A stretch of 51,963 nucleotides of DNA, from NCBI GenBank assembly GCA_016930435.1, contig JAFGGQ010000165.1, positions 1 to 51,963 of the forward strand, in the 5' to 3' direction. Shown in pieces: positions 1-9,655 of the stretch. Position numbers and translations under genes: made by a program. The notes beneath the pieces are model-generated. The model had not been told where the DNA came from, ran no database searches, and saw nothing but the letters and a program-made list of their open reading frames with translations. Each line of letters starts with the position of its first letter. Position 1 is the stretch's first letter. Origin of the DNA: a bacterium (GTDB lineage Bacteria; UBP14; UBA6098; JAFGQG01).

Positions 1-678
1 GATAGTTTTATTTCCGGAAGAAATAGGTTTTATTATACCAGGGGAACTATCCAGTTTTTGAGCGAACTTCAGGTCACCCAGTACCTTTACCCTATGAGGA
101 GGGGCGCCCAGAAGTATCAGGCGCTGGGCATCAGCTTGGGTCTTCATCAGCAGTAGCTGAAAATATGCCAGGGTTTCGATAAAATATAGTTTAAACCAAC
201 GAGCCCAATTGAAGGTCTTTGAATAAACCCTTCCGTTAATCATAAAAATATGGGGAGTTACCCTGCTGACCATGCGTATCATGTTATGCCACAATTCAGA
301 TTCGGTAAGGATAAGCATTACCGGCCTGATCCTACGCAGAGCTATACTCATAAAAATCTGATGATCCAGTGGCATAAAGCTGATAACCGCCGAATCTCCC
401 AGTAATTTACAGGCTTGTTCTTTACCAGTTTTTGTGATAGTTGTCAATAATATTTGGAATTGGGGGAATTTTTCTTTGAGTCGTGGGATGATAATGGCTG
501 CTAATCTTACCTCACCAACTGATGAGGTATGAATCCAGATTACCTGCCCTTTTAATCTGGGAATAAATCCCAGTCGTTCGGAGAGACCATACCCACAAAA
601 CATCGTAAAGAGCAGCATAGGTAATCCTCCCAACAGAAACAGGATAGTGGTGATAAGGGTATAGAACAGTATGATCAT
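1..678 (-). CDS. waaA: Kdo (3-deoxy-D-manno-octulosonate) transferase, N-terminal part, cut by window edge
   Basis: This partial gene was translated by hand; its 3' end lies beyond base 1 and 226 codons are visible. The start is the ATG at 678. The protein begins with a hydrophobic anchor (residues about 2-28). It then has the Kdo-transferase pattern: IHTSSVGEV with the family's catalytic Glu near residue 56, TTITKTGKEQA, a PLD segment, and TESELW, which corresponds to the family's ETELWPN. The family (GT30) transfers Kdo from CMP-Kdo to lipid A precursor on the inner face of the inner membrane, so this gene indicates a lipopolysaccharide-bearing outer membrane. The Shine-Dalgarno is weak. 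It follows the epimerase gene on the same strand after 174 bp that contain a long hairpin. It could be mono- or bifunctional; the sequence cannot tell. Confidence 0.86.
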   Translation of the reverse strand, partial: MIILFYTLITTILFLLGGLPMLLFTMFCGYGLSERLGFIPRLKGQVIWIHTSSVGEVRLAAIIIPRLKEKFPQFQILLTTITKTGKEQACKLLGDSAVISFMPLDHQIFMSIALRRIRPVMLILTESELWHNMIRMVSRVTPHIFMINGRVYSKTFNWARWFKLYFIETLAYFQLLLMKTQADAQRLILLGAPPHRVKVLGDLKFAQKLDSSPGIIKPISSGNKTI

Positions 679-752
679 AATTCTATTTTAAAAGTTATTT
701 GATTGTAAATATAAGCGGTTATCATTTTAATGCCAAGAAATTTATGAGGTCA

Positions 753-809
753 GGGCTGGCATGATTTTTGACAATTCCGTAAACTCATTTACAAAAATCC
801 CGCCAGCCC
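753..809. repeat. 57-nt nested inverted repeat between the epimerase gene and waaA
   Basis: GGGCTGGC (753-760) pairs with GCCAGCCC (802-809), and GATTTTTG (763-770) pairs with CAAAAATC (792-799). The two blocks are separated by a symmetric 2x2 internal loop. An alternative inner hairpin is GTAAA (779-783) with TTTAC (788-792). No run of T follows on either strand, so this is not a standard intrinsic terminator. It may be an intercistronic RNA stabiliser or attenuator, or a REP-like element. Confidence 0.6.
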
Positions 810-852
810 CCCATTTCATTTTCCTGATGCATTCTTCCCCCTTAAAAATGGT

Positions 853-1827
853 TTAAAGCCAGCCAGTGGCCTTGTACCATTCCCAGGTTTCCCGGAGGGC
901 ATCTTGCAGTGAATATTCAGGCTGGAAACCCAGATGGTTCTTTATCTTTTCTGGTGAACAGACCCAACTTTGGGTAAGTTCCCTGAGTTTTTGAAGATCA
1001 AGCAATGCCGGTTTTTTTAACATACTGCAGAACAGAGTATTGGTCAGTGCAGCTGGATAGAGCAGTAAGCCTGGAATACGTATCCTGATACATCTGCGGC
1101 CCATTACCCGGCAGAGCAGGTCCCCAAAATATTGCAGGCTGTATGCCTCCGGATTAGCTACAAAATAGGTTTCTCCAATCGCCTTTTCGCTCATTGCGGC
1201 GTCGATTACGGCCCTGTTCAGATCCTTCACATAAATCGCTGAAAAAAGCATCTGGGGGTTGCTTAGGAGGGGAATAATGCCTTTTTTAGCCCATTTAAAA
1301 TAGAGAAATACATCCCCTTCGCGGGGCCCGAAAACCAACGGTGGATTAATGATGGTTACCGGCAACAGGGACTGGAAGCTTCTTACGAATTTTTCCCCTT
1401 CCAGCTTGCTTTTACCATAGTCGGTAACCGGTGCCGGAATGGAGTTTTCGTTTACCGGTTCTCCTTCACTGGGGCGCATGGCGGCCAGGCTTCCCAGGTA
1501 AACAAAGCGTTTGAGACTCCGGCATTCCTTTGCGCAAAGGGCCAGCAGATTTGCCACTGATTCGGCATTAACACGGTAATAATCCCTGGGGTCGTAAGCC
1601 TTGGTCAATCCGGCAAGGTGGAAAAGATAATCCAGATCCTTGAGTTCGCCCCTTAAATCCGCTGGTTCACAGATATCACAGATTGTGGTTGAAATCTTGG
1701 TAAGGGGCAAGCAATCCAGCCGGGAGGAGCTTCTGGCGGTAATATTTACCTCGAATCCCCGATCCAGCAAATCGTTTACCAGGTGGCTGCCGATAAAACC
1801 GGTCGCCCCGGTCACAAGCGCTTTCAT
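853..1827 (-). CDS. NAD-dependent epimerase/dehydratase (extended SDR family)
   Basis: The 324-residue protein has a Rossmann fold with TGATGFIG at residues 6-13 (TGxxGxxG). The extended-SDR catalytic set is present: Ser in LGS (about S113), Tyr137 and Lys141 in YGKSK. Family members act on nucleotide sugars or on sterol/flavonoid-like substrates; the C-terminal half does not let me choose a substrate. A hydrophobic stretch at about 249-262 is common in 3-beta-HSD-like members. The start ATG is preceded by GGGGTGATAAGTAG. It lies between ppdK and waaA on the same strand, so a role in lipopolysaccharide or surface-sugar synthesis is plausible but only inferred. Confidence 0.8.
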   Translation of the reverse strand: MKALVTGATGFIGSHLVNDLLDRGFEVNITARSSSRLDCLPLTKISTTICDICEPADLRGELKDLDYLFHLAGLTKAYDPRDYYRVNAESVANLLALCAKECRSLKRFVYLGSLAAMRPSEGEPVNENSIPAPVTDYGKSKLEGEKFVRSFQSLLPVTIINPPLVFGPREGDVFLYFKWAKKGIIPLLSNPQMLFSAIYVKDLNRAVIDAAMSEKAIGETYFVANPEAYSLQYFGDLLCRVMGRRCIRIRIPGLLLYPAALTNTLFCSMLKKPALLDLQKLRELTQSWVCSPEKIKNHLGFQPEYSLQDALRETWEWYKATGWL

Positions 1828-1932
1828 CTACTTATCACCCCGGGATAGTGCTTTTTTATCATTTAGGGGCCGGATTAATCCCGCAGAACTTGCCCGGATA
1901 AGAACCTCCGGCATTATTTAAAGCAATTAGAA

Positions 1933-4560
1933 TTACTTGCCTTGTTTTTCTTTAATAGCGGCCTGGGCTGCGGCCAAACGAGCGATGGGAACCCGGTAAG
2001 GACTGCAGCTTACATCGTTCAACCCGATCTTATGGCAGAACTCCACGGAGGCTGGTTCGCCACCATGTTCACCGCATATTCCTATTTCTATCTGGGGCTT
2101 GGTTTTACGGGCATTATCCACACATATCTTCATCAATTTGCCCACTCCGGCCTGGTCGATAGTTTGGAAGGGGTCCCGGTCATAAATGCCCAGTTCCACA
2201 TATTTTTTCAGGAATTTACCGGCGTCATCCCGGGAGAACCCGCAGCCCATCTGGGTAAGATCGTTGGTACCGAAGCTCATGAAATCGACTTCCGGGGCGA
2301 TCTCATCGGCGGTTATAGCGGCACGGGGCACCTCGATCATGGTTCCTACCCAGTAATCCTTGCCTCGGATCAGACCCATTTCGCCGGCGACCCTCTCAAC
2401 AATAATCTTGTTCAGTGCAAATTCCTTGACATTGCCGATAAGCGGGACCTCGATCTGGGGGATGGCATCAATCCCTTCCGCGCGGCATTCCACGGCTGCT
2501 TCAAGAATTGCCCGTGCCTGCATTTCGGTGATCTCCGGGTAACTCACCCCCAGGCGGCATCCCCGGAATCCGAGCATCGGATTGAACTCGTGCATGGATT
2601 CGATAAGCGCTTTCAGTTCAACTGCGTCCACACCCATTTCAGCCGTAACTTCCTGGATCTCTTCCTCCTCTTTAGGTAGAAATTCGTGAAGTGGCGGGTC
2701 CAGTAACCGGATAATCACGGGCAGGCCGTCCATCACCTTAAAGATCCCCTTAAAATCCTCTTTTTGCATGGGTAGCAGTTTATCGAGGGCCTTTTTACGG
2801 CCGGTTTCCTCCTTGGACAGGATCATTTCCCTGACGGCCTTGATGCGATCCCCCTCGAAGAACATGTGCTCTGTTCGGCATAGTCCAATACCCTGAGCGC
2901 CGAAGTCCCGGGCAACCTGTGAATCGCGGGGATTATCCGCATTGGTCTTAACCTTGAGCCTTTTTACCTCATCGGCCCAGTTCATCAGCCTGGCAAAATT
3001 CCCGGTCAATTCCGGTTTAATAGTTGGCACTTTCCCCAGCATTACCTCGCCGGCAGTGCCATCAAGGGAGATCCAGTCCCCTTCTTTCACGGTAACCCCA
3101 CCAACGGAGAACGATCTCTGGGCGTAGTTTACGTTCAGGTTGCCGCAGCCGGCCACACAGCATTTACCCATACCCCTTGCGACCACGGCAGCATGGGAAG
3201 TCATGCCCCCACGGGCGGTTAGAATACCCTGGGATACATTCATCCCTCCGATATCTTCAGGAGAAGTTTCGATTCGGACCAGGATAACTTTTTCCTTTTG
3301 AGCGGCCCATTCTTCGGCGTCCTCAGCGGTGAAAACCACCCGCCCGGAGGCGGCACCGGGTGATGCCGGCAAACCTTGAGCAACAACCTTTTTTTCTACG
3401 GATGGATCGAACATCGGGTGCAGCAGCTGGTCCAATTGATTCGCCTCTATACGCATCAGCGCCGTGTCCCTGTCGATCAGGCCCTCCTCCACCATATCCA
3501 CCGCGATTTTAACTGCAGCGGGAGCAGTTCGCTTGCCCGTTCTGGTCTGTAAAAAGTAAAGCGTCCCCTCCTGAATGGTGAACTCCATATCCTGCATCTC
3601 CTTATAGTGTTTTTCCAGCCGATTGCTGATCTCAAGGATCTGATCGTACATACTGAGGTTCTGCGTTCTCATATCCTCGATAGGGTGGGGTGTTCGAATC
3701 CCCGCTACAACATCCTCACCCTGAGCATTCATGAGGTATTCTCCATAGAGTTTTTTCTCCCCGGTAGAGGGATTCCGGGAAAAGAGAACCCCGGTTCCCG
3801 AAGTGCTTCCCATATTCCCGAAAACCATGGTTTGAACGTTCACGGCAGTTCCAACCAGATCAGTGATATGATTGATCTCCCGGTACTTGACTGCGCGCGG
3901 ATTATTCCAGGATTTGAATACGGCCTCAATGGCTTTGGATAATTGTTCCCGAGGATTATCCGGAAAACTTTCACCGGTTGTTTTTTGGTAAAGCTCAAGG
4001 TAACGTTCACAAAGATCCTTCATCCCGCTGGTATCCAGATCTGTGTCCTGTTTTACCCCGGCTTCATCTTTTTTCTGTTGGAAAATGTGCTCGAATTTTT
4101 CGTGTTCGATCCCCATCACCACATCGCCGAACATATTTATAAACCGCCGGTAACCATCCCAAACGAACCTTTCGTTCCCGCTTTTCCGGATCATTGCCTG
4201 GATGGTGGTCTTATTCATGCCCAGGTTAAGCACTGAATCCATCATTCCGGGCATGGACTGTGCTGCCCCGCTGCGCACAGAGACCAGCAGGGGGTTTTCT
4301 GCGCTGCCAAAGGCGGTACCCAGCAGTTGTTCCAGTTTATTCAAGTGTTCATCGATCTCGCGATCCACTTCCTGTGGGATTTTGCCTTCACGGAAGTAAA
4401 CATCACACATTTCCGCACTGATGGTAAAGCCGGGTGGAACCGGGATCCCGATATTAGTCATCTCAGCCAGATTAGCACCTTTACCTCCCAGAATAGATCT
4501 CTGGGAAGCATTTCCCTCGGCTTTGCCGCCACCGAAGAAATAAACAAACTTCTTGTCCAT
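1933..4560 (-). CDS. ppdK: Pyruvate, phosphate dikinase
   Basis: The enzyme interconverts pyruvate + ATP + Pi and phosphoenolpyruvate + AMP + PPi in the cytoplasm. The length of 875 residues is normal. The N-terminal ATP-grasp domain opens with LGGKGANLAEM (about 24-34). The central swivelling domain has the phosphohistidine motif GGMTSHAAVVARG with His456. The C-terminal PEP/pyruvate barrel carries CGEHGGEPAS with the catalytic Cys near 829 and the NDLTQM segment. The start is an ATG with AGAAGGAATTTCA upstream. purF is 85 bp upstream on the same strand across an A/T-rich spacer, and the epimerase gene follows. In anaerobes this enzyme often works in a PPi-dependent glycolysis or in gluconeogenesis; which direction applies here is not visible. 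Confidence 0.97.
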   Translation of the reverse strand: MDKKFVYFFGGGKAEGNASQRSILGGKGANLAEMTNIGIPVPPGFTISAEMCDVYFREGKIPQEVDREIDEHLNKLEQLLGTAFGSAENPLLVSVRSGAAQSMPGMMDSVLNLGMNKTTIQAMIRKSGNERFVWDGYRRFINMFGDVVMGIEHEKFEHIFQQKKDEAGVKQDTDLDTSGMKDLCERYLELYQKTTGESFPDNPREQLSKAIEAVFKSWNNPRAVKYREINHITDLVGTAVNVQTMVFGNMGSTSGTGVLFSRNPSTGEKKLYGEYLMNAQGEDVVAGIRTPHPIEDMRTQNLSMYDQILEISNRLEKHYKEMQDMEFTIQEGTLYFLQTRTGKRTAPAAVKIAVDMVEEGLIDRDTALMRIEANQLDQLLHPMFDPSVEKKVVAQGLPASPGAASGRVVFTAEDAEEWAAQKEKVILVRIETSPEDIGGMNVSQGILTARGGMTSHAAVVARGMGKCCVAGCGNLNVNYAQRSFSVGGVTVKEGDWISLDGTAGEVMLGKVPTIKPELTGNFARLMNWADEVKRLKVKTNADNPRDSQVARDFGAQGIGLCRTEHMFFEGDRIKAVREMILSKEETGRKKALDKLLPMQKEDFKGIFKVMDGLPVIIRLLDPPLHEFLPKEEEEIQEVTAEMGVDAVELKALIESMHEFNPMLGFRGCRLGVSYPEITEMQARAILEAAVECRAEGIDAIPQIEVPLIGNVKEFALNKIIVERVAGEMGLIRGKDYWVGTMIEVPRAAITADEIAPEVDFMSFGTNDLTQMGCGFSRDDAGKFLKKYVELGIYDRDPFQTIDQAGVGKLMKICVDNARKTKPQIEIGICGEHGGEPASVEFCHKIGLNDVSCSPYRVPIARLAAAQAAIKEKQGK

Positions 4561-4645
4561 TGAAATTCCTTCTTTTGATTACTTTAGGTTAATTATTATT
4601 TTTTTTTTACTTTTTTTCTGTTTTTATATTTATCACTGAATCCAG

Positions 4646-6028
4646 TTAAACCGGGTATGCTCCGTCAAAGCAGGCTGTACAATATTGGACGGAGGGCAAC
4701 TCTTTTACGGAGAGCATCCCCTCTTTGGAGAGATAACCCAGTGAATCAGCGTCAAGATATGCCCGGATCTCCTCAACTGTTTTCTGACTGGCGATCAACT
4801 CCTGGCTGGTCGGTGTATCGATTCCGTAAAAGCAGGGGTATTTAATCTGAGGGGAGGCCACCCTGAAGTGGACTTCCCGGGCGCCGCCCTGGCGAATCAT
4901 TCGAACCAGCTTGCGACTGGTAGTTCCCCGCACGATTGAATCATCCACAACCACCACCCTTTTCCCCTTCAATACCTCCCTCACAGGGTTATATTTTATC
5001 AAAACGTCGGCATCCCGGATATCCTGTTCGGGCATAATGAAGGTGCGGCCGATGTAGTGGTTCCGTATCAGACCATGATCGTAGGGTATCCCCGTTTCCT
5101 GTCCGTAGCCCACTGCGGCGGTATTGGAGGAATCCGGTACAGAGATCACGATATCAGCAGAAGCGGGGTGTTCCCGTGCCAATTGTCTTCCGAAACTACG
5201 GCGCACCTTATCTACACTGGTATTAAAAATGGTGCTGTCGGGCCGGGAAAAATAGATAAATTCGAAAATACATATCCTGTTTTCCCGTGGGGGAAAAGGT
5301 GAAAAGGACTGCAGGTTCAGGTTCCTGTCCACCACTACGAGTTCGCCGGGTTCCAATTGTCTGATATATTCAGCGCCCAGTATATCGAAGGCGCAGGATT
5401 CACTGGCAAAGATATAGGCTTCACCCAATTTCCCGATATTAAGGGGCCGGAAACCCCGGGGATCGCGCACGGCGATCAGGCTTTCCGGGCTCAGAAAAAG
5501 CAGTGAATAGGCACCGTTTATTTTTTTCAGCGCATCAATGATCATCAAATATAATTCATTACTGGGAGCACGGGCCAAGAGGTGGAGGATGACCTCGGTA
5601 TCGGAAGTGGTTTGAAAAATAGAACCATCTTCCTCCATCCCCTTCTTCAGTTGAATGGCATTGGTCAAATTGCCATTGTGAACGGCCGATATAACGCCCA
5701 TTTTAAAATTGATGGTAATCGGCTGAACGTTGATGTAATTGGTTTCACCGGCAGTGGAATAACGGTTATGGCCAATGGCAAATGTTCCTTTAAGTTTTTC
5801 AAAGATACGCTTATCCTTGAACACCTCGTTGACGAGTCCAAGGTTTTTATGTTCATAAAGGCTTTTTCCGTCGGTGGAGACGATGCCGGCTCCTTCCTGT
5901 CCACGGTGTTGGAGGGCATATAATCCACGGAAGGCATGCAATGCGGCGTGCCTTGACCCGGCGATTCCGAAAACTCCGCAGTGTTCACGGAGTTTATACT
6001 GGCCTATTGAACAATCAACACAATTCAT
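4646..6028 (-). CDS. purF: Amidophosphoribosyltransferase (glutamine PRPP amidotransferase), 4Fe-4S type
   Basis: This enzyme catalyses the first committed step of purine synthesis, PRPP + glutamine to 5-phosphoribosylamine. The 460-residue protein starts with a 16-residue leader ending REH, followed by Cys17-Gly-Val-Phe. This is the processed N-terminal nucleophile arrangement of the Bacillus-type enzyme. The PRPP loop is VVVVDDSIVRGTT. Four cysteines sit where the Bacillus type binds a 4Fe-4S cluster: one in NRICIFEF, one in YPCFYG and a CxxC pair in YCTACF near the C-terminus. The gene starts 73 bp downstream of V-ATPase subunit B on the same strand, with GAGGTAACTC as ribosome-binding site, and may be co-transcribed with it. 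Confidence 0.95.
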   Translation of the reverse strand: MNCVDCSIGQYKLREHCGVFGIAGSRHAALHAFRGLYALQHRGQEGAGIVSTDGKSLYEHKNLGLVNEVFKDKRIFEKLKGTFAIGHNRYSTAGETNYINVQPITINFKMGVISAVHNGNLTNAIQLKKGMEEDGSIFQTTSDTEVILHLLARAPSNELYLMIIDALKKINGAYSLLFLSPESLIAVRDPRGFRPLNIGKLGEAYIFASESCAFDILGAEYIRQLEPGELVVVDRNLNLQSFSPFPPRENRICIFEFIYFSRPDSTIFNTSVDKVRRSFGRQLAREHPASADIVISVPDSSNTAAVGYGQETGIPYDHGLIRNHYIGRTFIMPEQDIRDADVLIKYNPVREVLKGKRVVVVDDSIVRGTTSRKLVRMIRQGGAREVHFRVASPQIKYPCFYGIDTPTSQELIASQKTVEEIRAYLDADSLGYLSKEGMLSVKELPSVQYCTACFDGAYPV

Positions 6029-6101
6029 GTTCCCGAGTTACCTCAAATTTAATACAAAGCTGGTATGGATTAAAGATTAATAATTAATTTTAAAAACGAC
6101 C

Positions 6102-7511
6102 CTAATCTTCACCTTCCCGGTTCAATTCTTCGGGCTTTCTAAAACGTGTCATATATTTCTCCAGAAAATCCTTTCGTATCCTTTTCAGTTCGCTATTCGG
6201 GAAGACTGAGAGCAATTCCCATCCCAGGTCGAGGGTTTCATCGATAGTCCGGTTGGTATATTCACCCTGGCCCACATATTTTTCCTCGAAATCCTGGGCG
6301 AAGTTATAGAACTGTTTATCGATGGGTGAAAGGGCAGTCTCGCCCAATATCACTGCCAGCTCCTGGGCTTGTTTGCCCCGGGCATAGGCGGCATAGAGTT
6401 GGTTAAAGATATCGTCGTGATCCTCACGGGTTTTATCGGAACCCACCCCTTTCTGCCGCAGCCTGGACAGAGAAGGCAGGACATCGATGGGGGGTAAAAT
6501 GCTCTTTTTATGCAGGCTTCTGGACAGTATTATCTGGCCCTCGGTAATATACCCGGTAAGGTCAGGTATTGGGTGGGTTTTATCGTCTTCAGGCATGGTC
6601 AGTATGGGGATAAGGGTAATCGATCCGGTTCTGCCTTTTATTCTTCCCGCCCTTTCATAGAGTGTAGCCAGGTCGGTATATAGATATCCGGGGTAACCCC
6701 TTCGGCCAGGGATCTCTTTTCGGGCCGCAGAGACCTCCCGGAGTGCTTCCGCGTAATTGGTCATATCGGTTAAAATGACCAGAATATGCATTCCTTTTTC
6801 AAAGGCAAGGAATTCTGCTGTTGTAAGGGTGACCCGTGGGGTCGATATTCTTTCGATGGCGGGGTCATCGGCCAGATTAAGGAAGAGCACTGCCCGTTCC
6901 AGTGCCCCGGTTTTGCGGAATTCATCGTGAAAATATTGCGCTTCCTCAAAGGTGATCCCCATTGCGCCAAAGACCACCCCGAATTGTTCTTCTTTGCCCA
7001 ATACCCTGGCTTGCCGGGCAATCTGGGCGGCTAAACGGTTATGGGGTAATCCCGACCCGCTGAAAATAGGCAGTTTCTGACCACGAACCAGCGTATTTAA
7101 ACCGTCAATAGCGGAGATCCCGGTTTGGATAAATTCGGAGGGGAACTGCCTCGCATAAGGGTTAATCGGATTACCGTCGATATTCAAACGCTGTTCTGGA
7201 AGGATCTCGGGTCCATCATCGATAGGGCGGCCAAGGCCATCGAATACCCGGCCCAGCATTTCACCGGACACCCCCAGTTCTATCCCCTTACCCAGAAACC
7301 TTACCCGGCTCTTATAAACATCAACACCCGTGGACCCCTCGAAAAGTTGAACCAGAGCCATATTCCGGTTGACTTCCAATACCTTTCCCCGACGCTTCTC
7401 GCCACTGGATAGTATAATCTCCACCAGTTCACCATAAGTTACACCCTCCACATCTTCCACCAGTATCAGTGGACCGGTGACATCCCGTATGGTCAAATAT
7501 TCTTTGAGCAT
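6102..7511 (-). CDS. ntpB: V/A-type ATP synthase subunit B (non-catalytic nucleotide-binding subunit)
   Basis: Subunit B alternates with subunit A in the soluble A3B3 head. The length of 469 residues is typical. In place of a P-loop it has [15 protein letters not shown], as B subunits do, followed by [23 protein letters not shown] near residue 345 is the usual region of the Arg that reaches into the catalytic site. The ribosome-binding site is AAGAGGATAATATC before the ATG. Subunit A is 27 bp upstream. In most operons of this type subunit D follows B; here the next gene is purF, and the 73-bp gap leaves no room for D. Confidence 0.96.
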   Translation of the reverse strand: MLKEYLTIRDVTGPLILVEDVEGVTYGELVEIILSSGEKRRGKVLEVNRNMALVQLFEGSTGVDVYKSRVRFLGKGIELGVSGEMLGRVFDGLGRPIDDGPEILPEQRLNIDGNPINPYARQFPSEFIQTGISAIDGLNTLVRGQKLPIFSGSGLPHNRLAAQIARQARVLGKEEQFGVVFGAMGITFEEAQYFHDEFRKTGALERAVLFLNLADDPAIERISTPRVTLTTAEFLAFEKGMHILVILTDMTNYAEALREVSAARKEIPGRRGYPGYLYTDLATLYERAGRIKGRTGSITLIPILTMPEDDKTHPIPDLTGYITEGQIILSRSLHKKSILPPIDVLPSLSRLRQKGVGSDKTREDHDDIFNQLYAAYARGKQAQELAVILGETALSPIDKQFYNFAQDFEEKYVGQGEYTNRTIDETLDLGWELLSVFPNSELKRIRKDFLEKYMTRFRKPEELNREGED

Positions 7512-7538
7512 GATATTATCCTCTTAATCGCTTCTATT

Positions 7539-9296
7539 TTATTCCACTTGTTTAATAAGTTCCTCGATTGTGGTATTTAATTTTTCTTTTATCTGTGAAA
7601 TACTGTCCATATTTTCTTCCGGGATGTACTTTGCCCGGGCGATCTCCTCCCTAACAGGCAGAGATGACAGATCATCAAAGGGAACATTTTGACCAAGGGC
7701 CTGTTTGGCCTTTTCCCCGAAAGCCAGGATCAGGTCCAGCAAGCTATACTGCTTTTCAATAGAGCAATAGGTGTCCACTTCATGAAAGGCATGCTGCTGG
7801 AGGTAATCTTCCCTCAACGACTTAGCGATCTCGAGGGTCAATCTGTCCTGTGGGGCCAGTGATTCTGCGCCCACCAGCCTGACTATTTCGTTCAGGTCTG
7901 CTTCTTCCTGCAGGATTTTCATTGCGTCATCCCGCATGGTAATGAATTCCGGCCCTATTTTTTCCTTGATGTATTCATCTATATTATACAGTGAGTAGCT
8001 ATTCAGCCAGCTAATGGCGGGGAAATGGCGTTGGAAGGCCAGGGTGTCCTCCAGGCTCCAGAATACCCTGACTACTCTGAGGGTGGCCTGCACAATCGGA
8101 TCGGAGAGGTCGCCGCCCGGGGGTGAGACGGCGCCCACTGCGGTAAGCGCGCCTTCCCGGCGGTCGCTCCCCTGGCAGATGGTTCTCCCGGTACGCTCGT
8201 AGAACTCCGCGATCTTACGGCCCAGGTAGGCTGGGTAGCCTTCCTCGCCGGGCATCTCTTCCAGCCGGCCAGAGATCTCCCTCATCGCCTCGGCCCAACG
8301 GGAGGTGGAATCTGCCATCAGGGCTACTGAATAGCCCATATCCCTGAAATATTCTGCAATAGTTATTCCCGTATAAACGGAAGCCTCACGGGCTGCTACC
8401 GGCATGTTAGAGGTGTTGGCAATAAGCACAGTCCTTTTCATCAGAGGCTCACCGCTATGGGGATCGATCAATTCGGGGAACTCCATAAGCACATCGGTCA
8501 TTTCGTTGCCCCGTTCACCGCAGCCAATATAAACAATAATATCGGTATCGGCATATTTGGCCAACTGATGCTGGATAACCGTTTTGCCGGAGCCGAATGG
8601 ACCCGGGATGCATGCCGTTCCACCCTTCCCTACGGGGAAAAAGGTATCCAAAATGCGCTGACCGGTTGAAAGCGGTTGATCCGGCAGCATCTTCTCGACA
8701 ATGGGACGGGGTTTCCGAACTGGCCATTTATGATACATCAACAAGGGGGTTTCCTTGCCATCACCATTTTTCAGAATAGCTACTTCCTCTTCAATGGTGA
8801 ACTGGCCTTCTTTAATAGAAACGATAGTTCCCTCTAAGCCCGGAGGTACCATTATTTTATGTAAAACGATTGGGGTTTCCTGGACTTCCCCGATAATATC
8901 CCCGCTTATCACACTGTCTCCCTGCTTCACGGTCGGCTTGAAGTCCCATTTCCGGTTACGATCCAGTGCCGGAGCGGTTATCCCCCTGGTGATAAAATCA
9001 CCTTCCGCCTCCTTGATTACATCCATGGGGCGCTGAATGCCGTCATAAATAGCCTCGATAAGGCCTGGGCCAAGCTCCACCGAAAGGGGGGCAAAGGTAA
9101 GGTAAACGGGATCGCCAGGCCCCAATCCGCCGGTCTCCTCATAGACCTGAATAGAAGCCAGATCGCCATGTAACTCAATGATCTCCCCGATGAGTTTGTG
9201 TTCACTAACCTCCACCACGTCGAACATCTTGGCTCCCTCCATGTTCTCAGCCTCTACCAGAGGCCCGGAAACCTTGACAATCCTACCCGCTTTCAT
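7539..9296 (-). CDS. ntpA: V/A-type ATP synthase subunit A (catalytic)
   Basis: This is the catalytic ATPase subunit, 585 residues, normal for the family. It has the N-terminal beta-barrel ([16 protein letters not shown]), the bulge (non-homologous) domain at about 110-190, Walker A GPFGSGKT at 232-239 and the catalytic GERGNEM with Glu261. [10 protein letters not shown]-type Walker B chemistry is visible as [20 protein letters not shown]. The start ATG follows a strong GGAGG ribosome-binding site. It lies between subunit F (38 bp upstream) and subunit B. Confidence 0.97.
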   Translation of the reverse strand: MKAGRIVKVSGPLVEAENMEGAKMFDVVEVSEHKLIGEIIELHGDLASIQVYEETGGLGPGDPVYLTFAPLSVELGPGLIEAIYDGIQRPMDVIKEAEGDFITRGITAPALDRNRKWDFKPTVKQGDSVISGDIIGEVQETPIVLHKIMVPPGLEGTIVSIKEGQFTIEEEVAILKNGDGKETPLLMYHKWPVRKPRPIVEKMLPDQPLSTGQRILDTFFPVGKGGTACIPGPFGSGKTVIQHQLAKYADTDIIVYIGCGERGNEMTDVLMEFPELIDPHSGEPLMKRTVLIANTSNMPVAAREASVYTGITIAEYFRDMGYSVALMADSTSRWAEAMREISGRLEEMPGEEGYPAYLGRKIAEFYERTGRTICQGSDRREGALTAVGAVSPPGGDLSDPIVQATLRVVRVFWSLEDTLAFQRHFPAISWLNSYSLYNIDEYIKEKIGPEFITMRDDAMKILQEEADLNEIVRLVGAESLAPQDRLTLEIAKSLREDYLQQHAFHEVDTYCSIEKQYSLLDLILAFGEKAKQALGQNVPFDDLSSLPVREEIARAKYIPEENMDSISQIKEKLNTTIEELIKQVE

Positions 9297-9334
9297 AAAT
9301 CGTTACCTCCAATTATCTCCATAATTATTTTTCG

Positions 9335-9655
9335 TTACTCGGCAATATCCCTTCCTGCCGCCTTCTTCATAGTCTCCCGAACAAAGCTCAAGCCCATTTC
9401 CAAACTGCCGCTGATCTGGGGCAACAGAATCACCGAAGGCAAAGCCTCATAAGCGATCTTGTCAATTTGCTCGCTCAAAACAGGCTCCAGGTTCTCCGTT
9501 ATAAAAATAATAGCATATTTCCGGGACCTTACAAGCTTACCAAATACCTCGGGTGCCTCCGGTTCCGAATCTACAGGGAACACATCGATCCCAAGCGCCA
9601 TAAAGGGAACGACCGTTTGAACAGAACCGATAAAGGCCACCTTAGATTGCTTCAT
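9335..9655 (-). CDS. ntpG: V/A-type ATP synthase subunit F (rotor-associated small subunit)
   Basis: The 106-residue protein has the subunit F fold signature: KVAFIGSVQTVVPFMALGI at the start, the KYAIIFITENL strand and a VILLPQISGS segment. Subunit F binds subunit D in the central stalk; the Enterococcus name for it is NtpG. Its first 14 bases overlap the end of subunit C, which suggests translational coupling. Its partner D is not encoded in this operon. Confidence 0.88.
   Translation of the reverse strand: MKQSKVAFIGSVQTVVPFMALGIDVFPVDSEPEAPEVFGKLVRSRKYAIIFITENLEPVLSEQIDKIAYEALPSVILLPQISGSLEMGLSFVRETMKKAAGRDIAE

Noticed and set aside
1942-2679. A 245-codon plus-strand frame opposite ppdK and other long antisense frames
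   Set aside because: Lies in the shadow of a well-supported gene, with no domain and no ribosome-binding site of note.
3685-3715. GGTGTTCGAATCCCCGCT, like a tRNA T-arm, in ppdK
   Set aside because: No acceptor or anticodon stems around it; it is coding sequence for PPDK.
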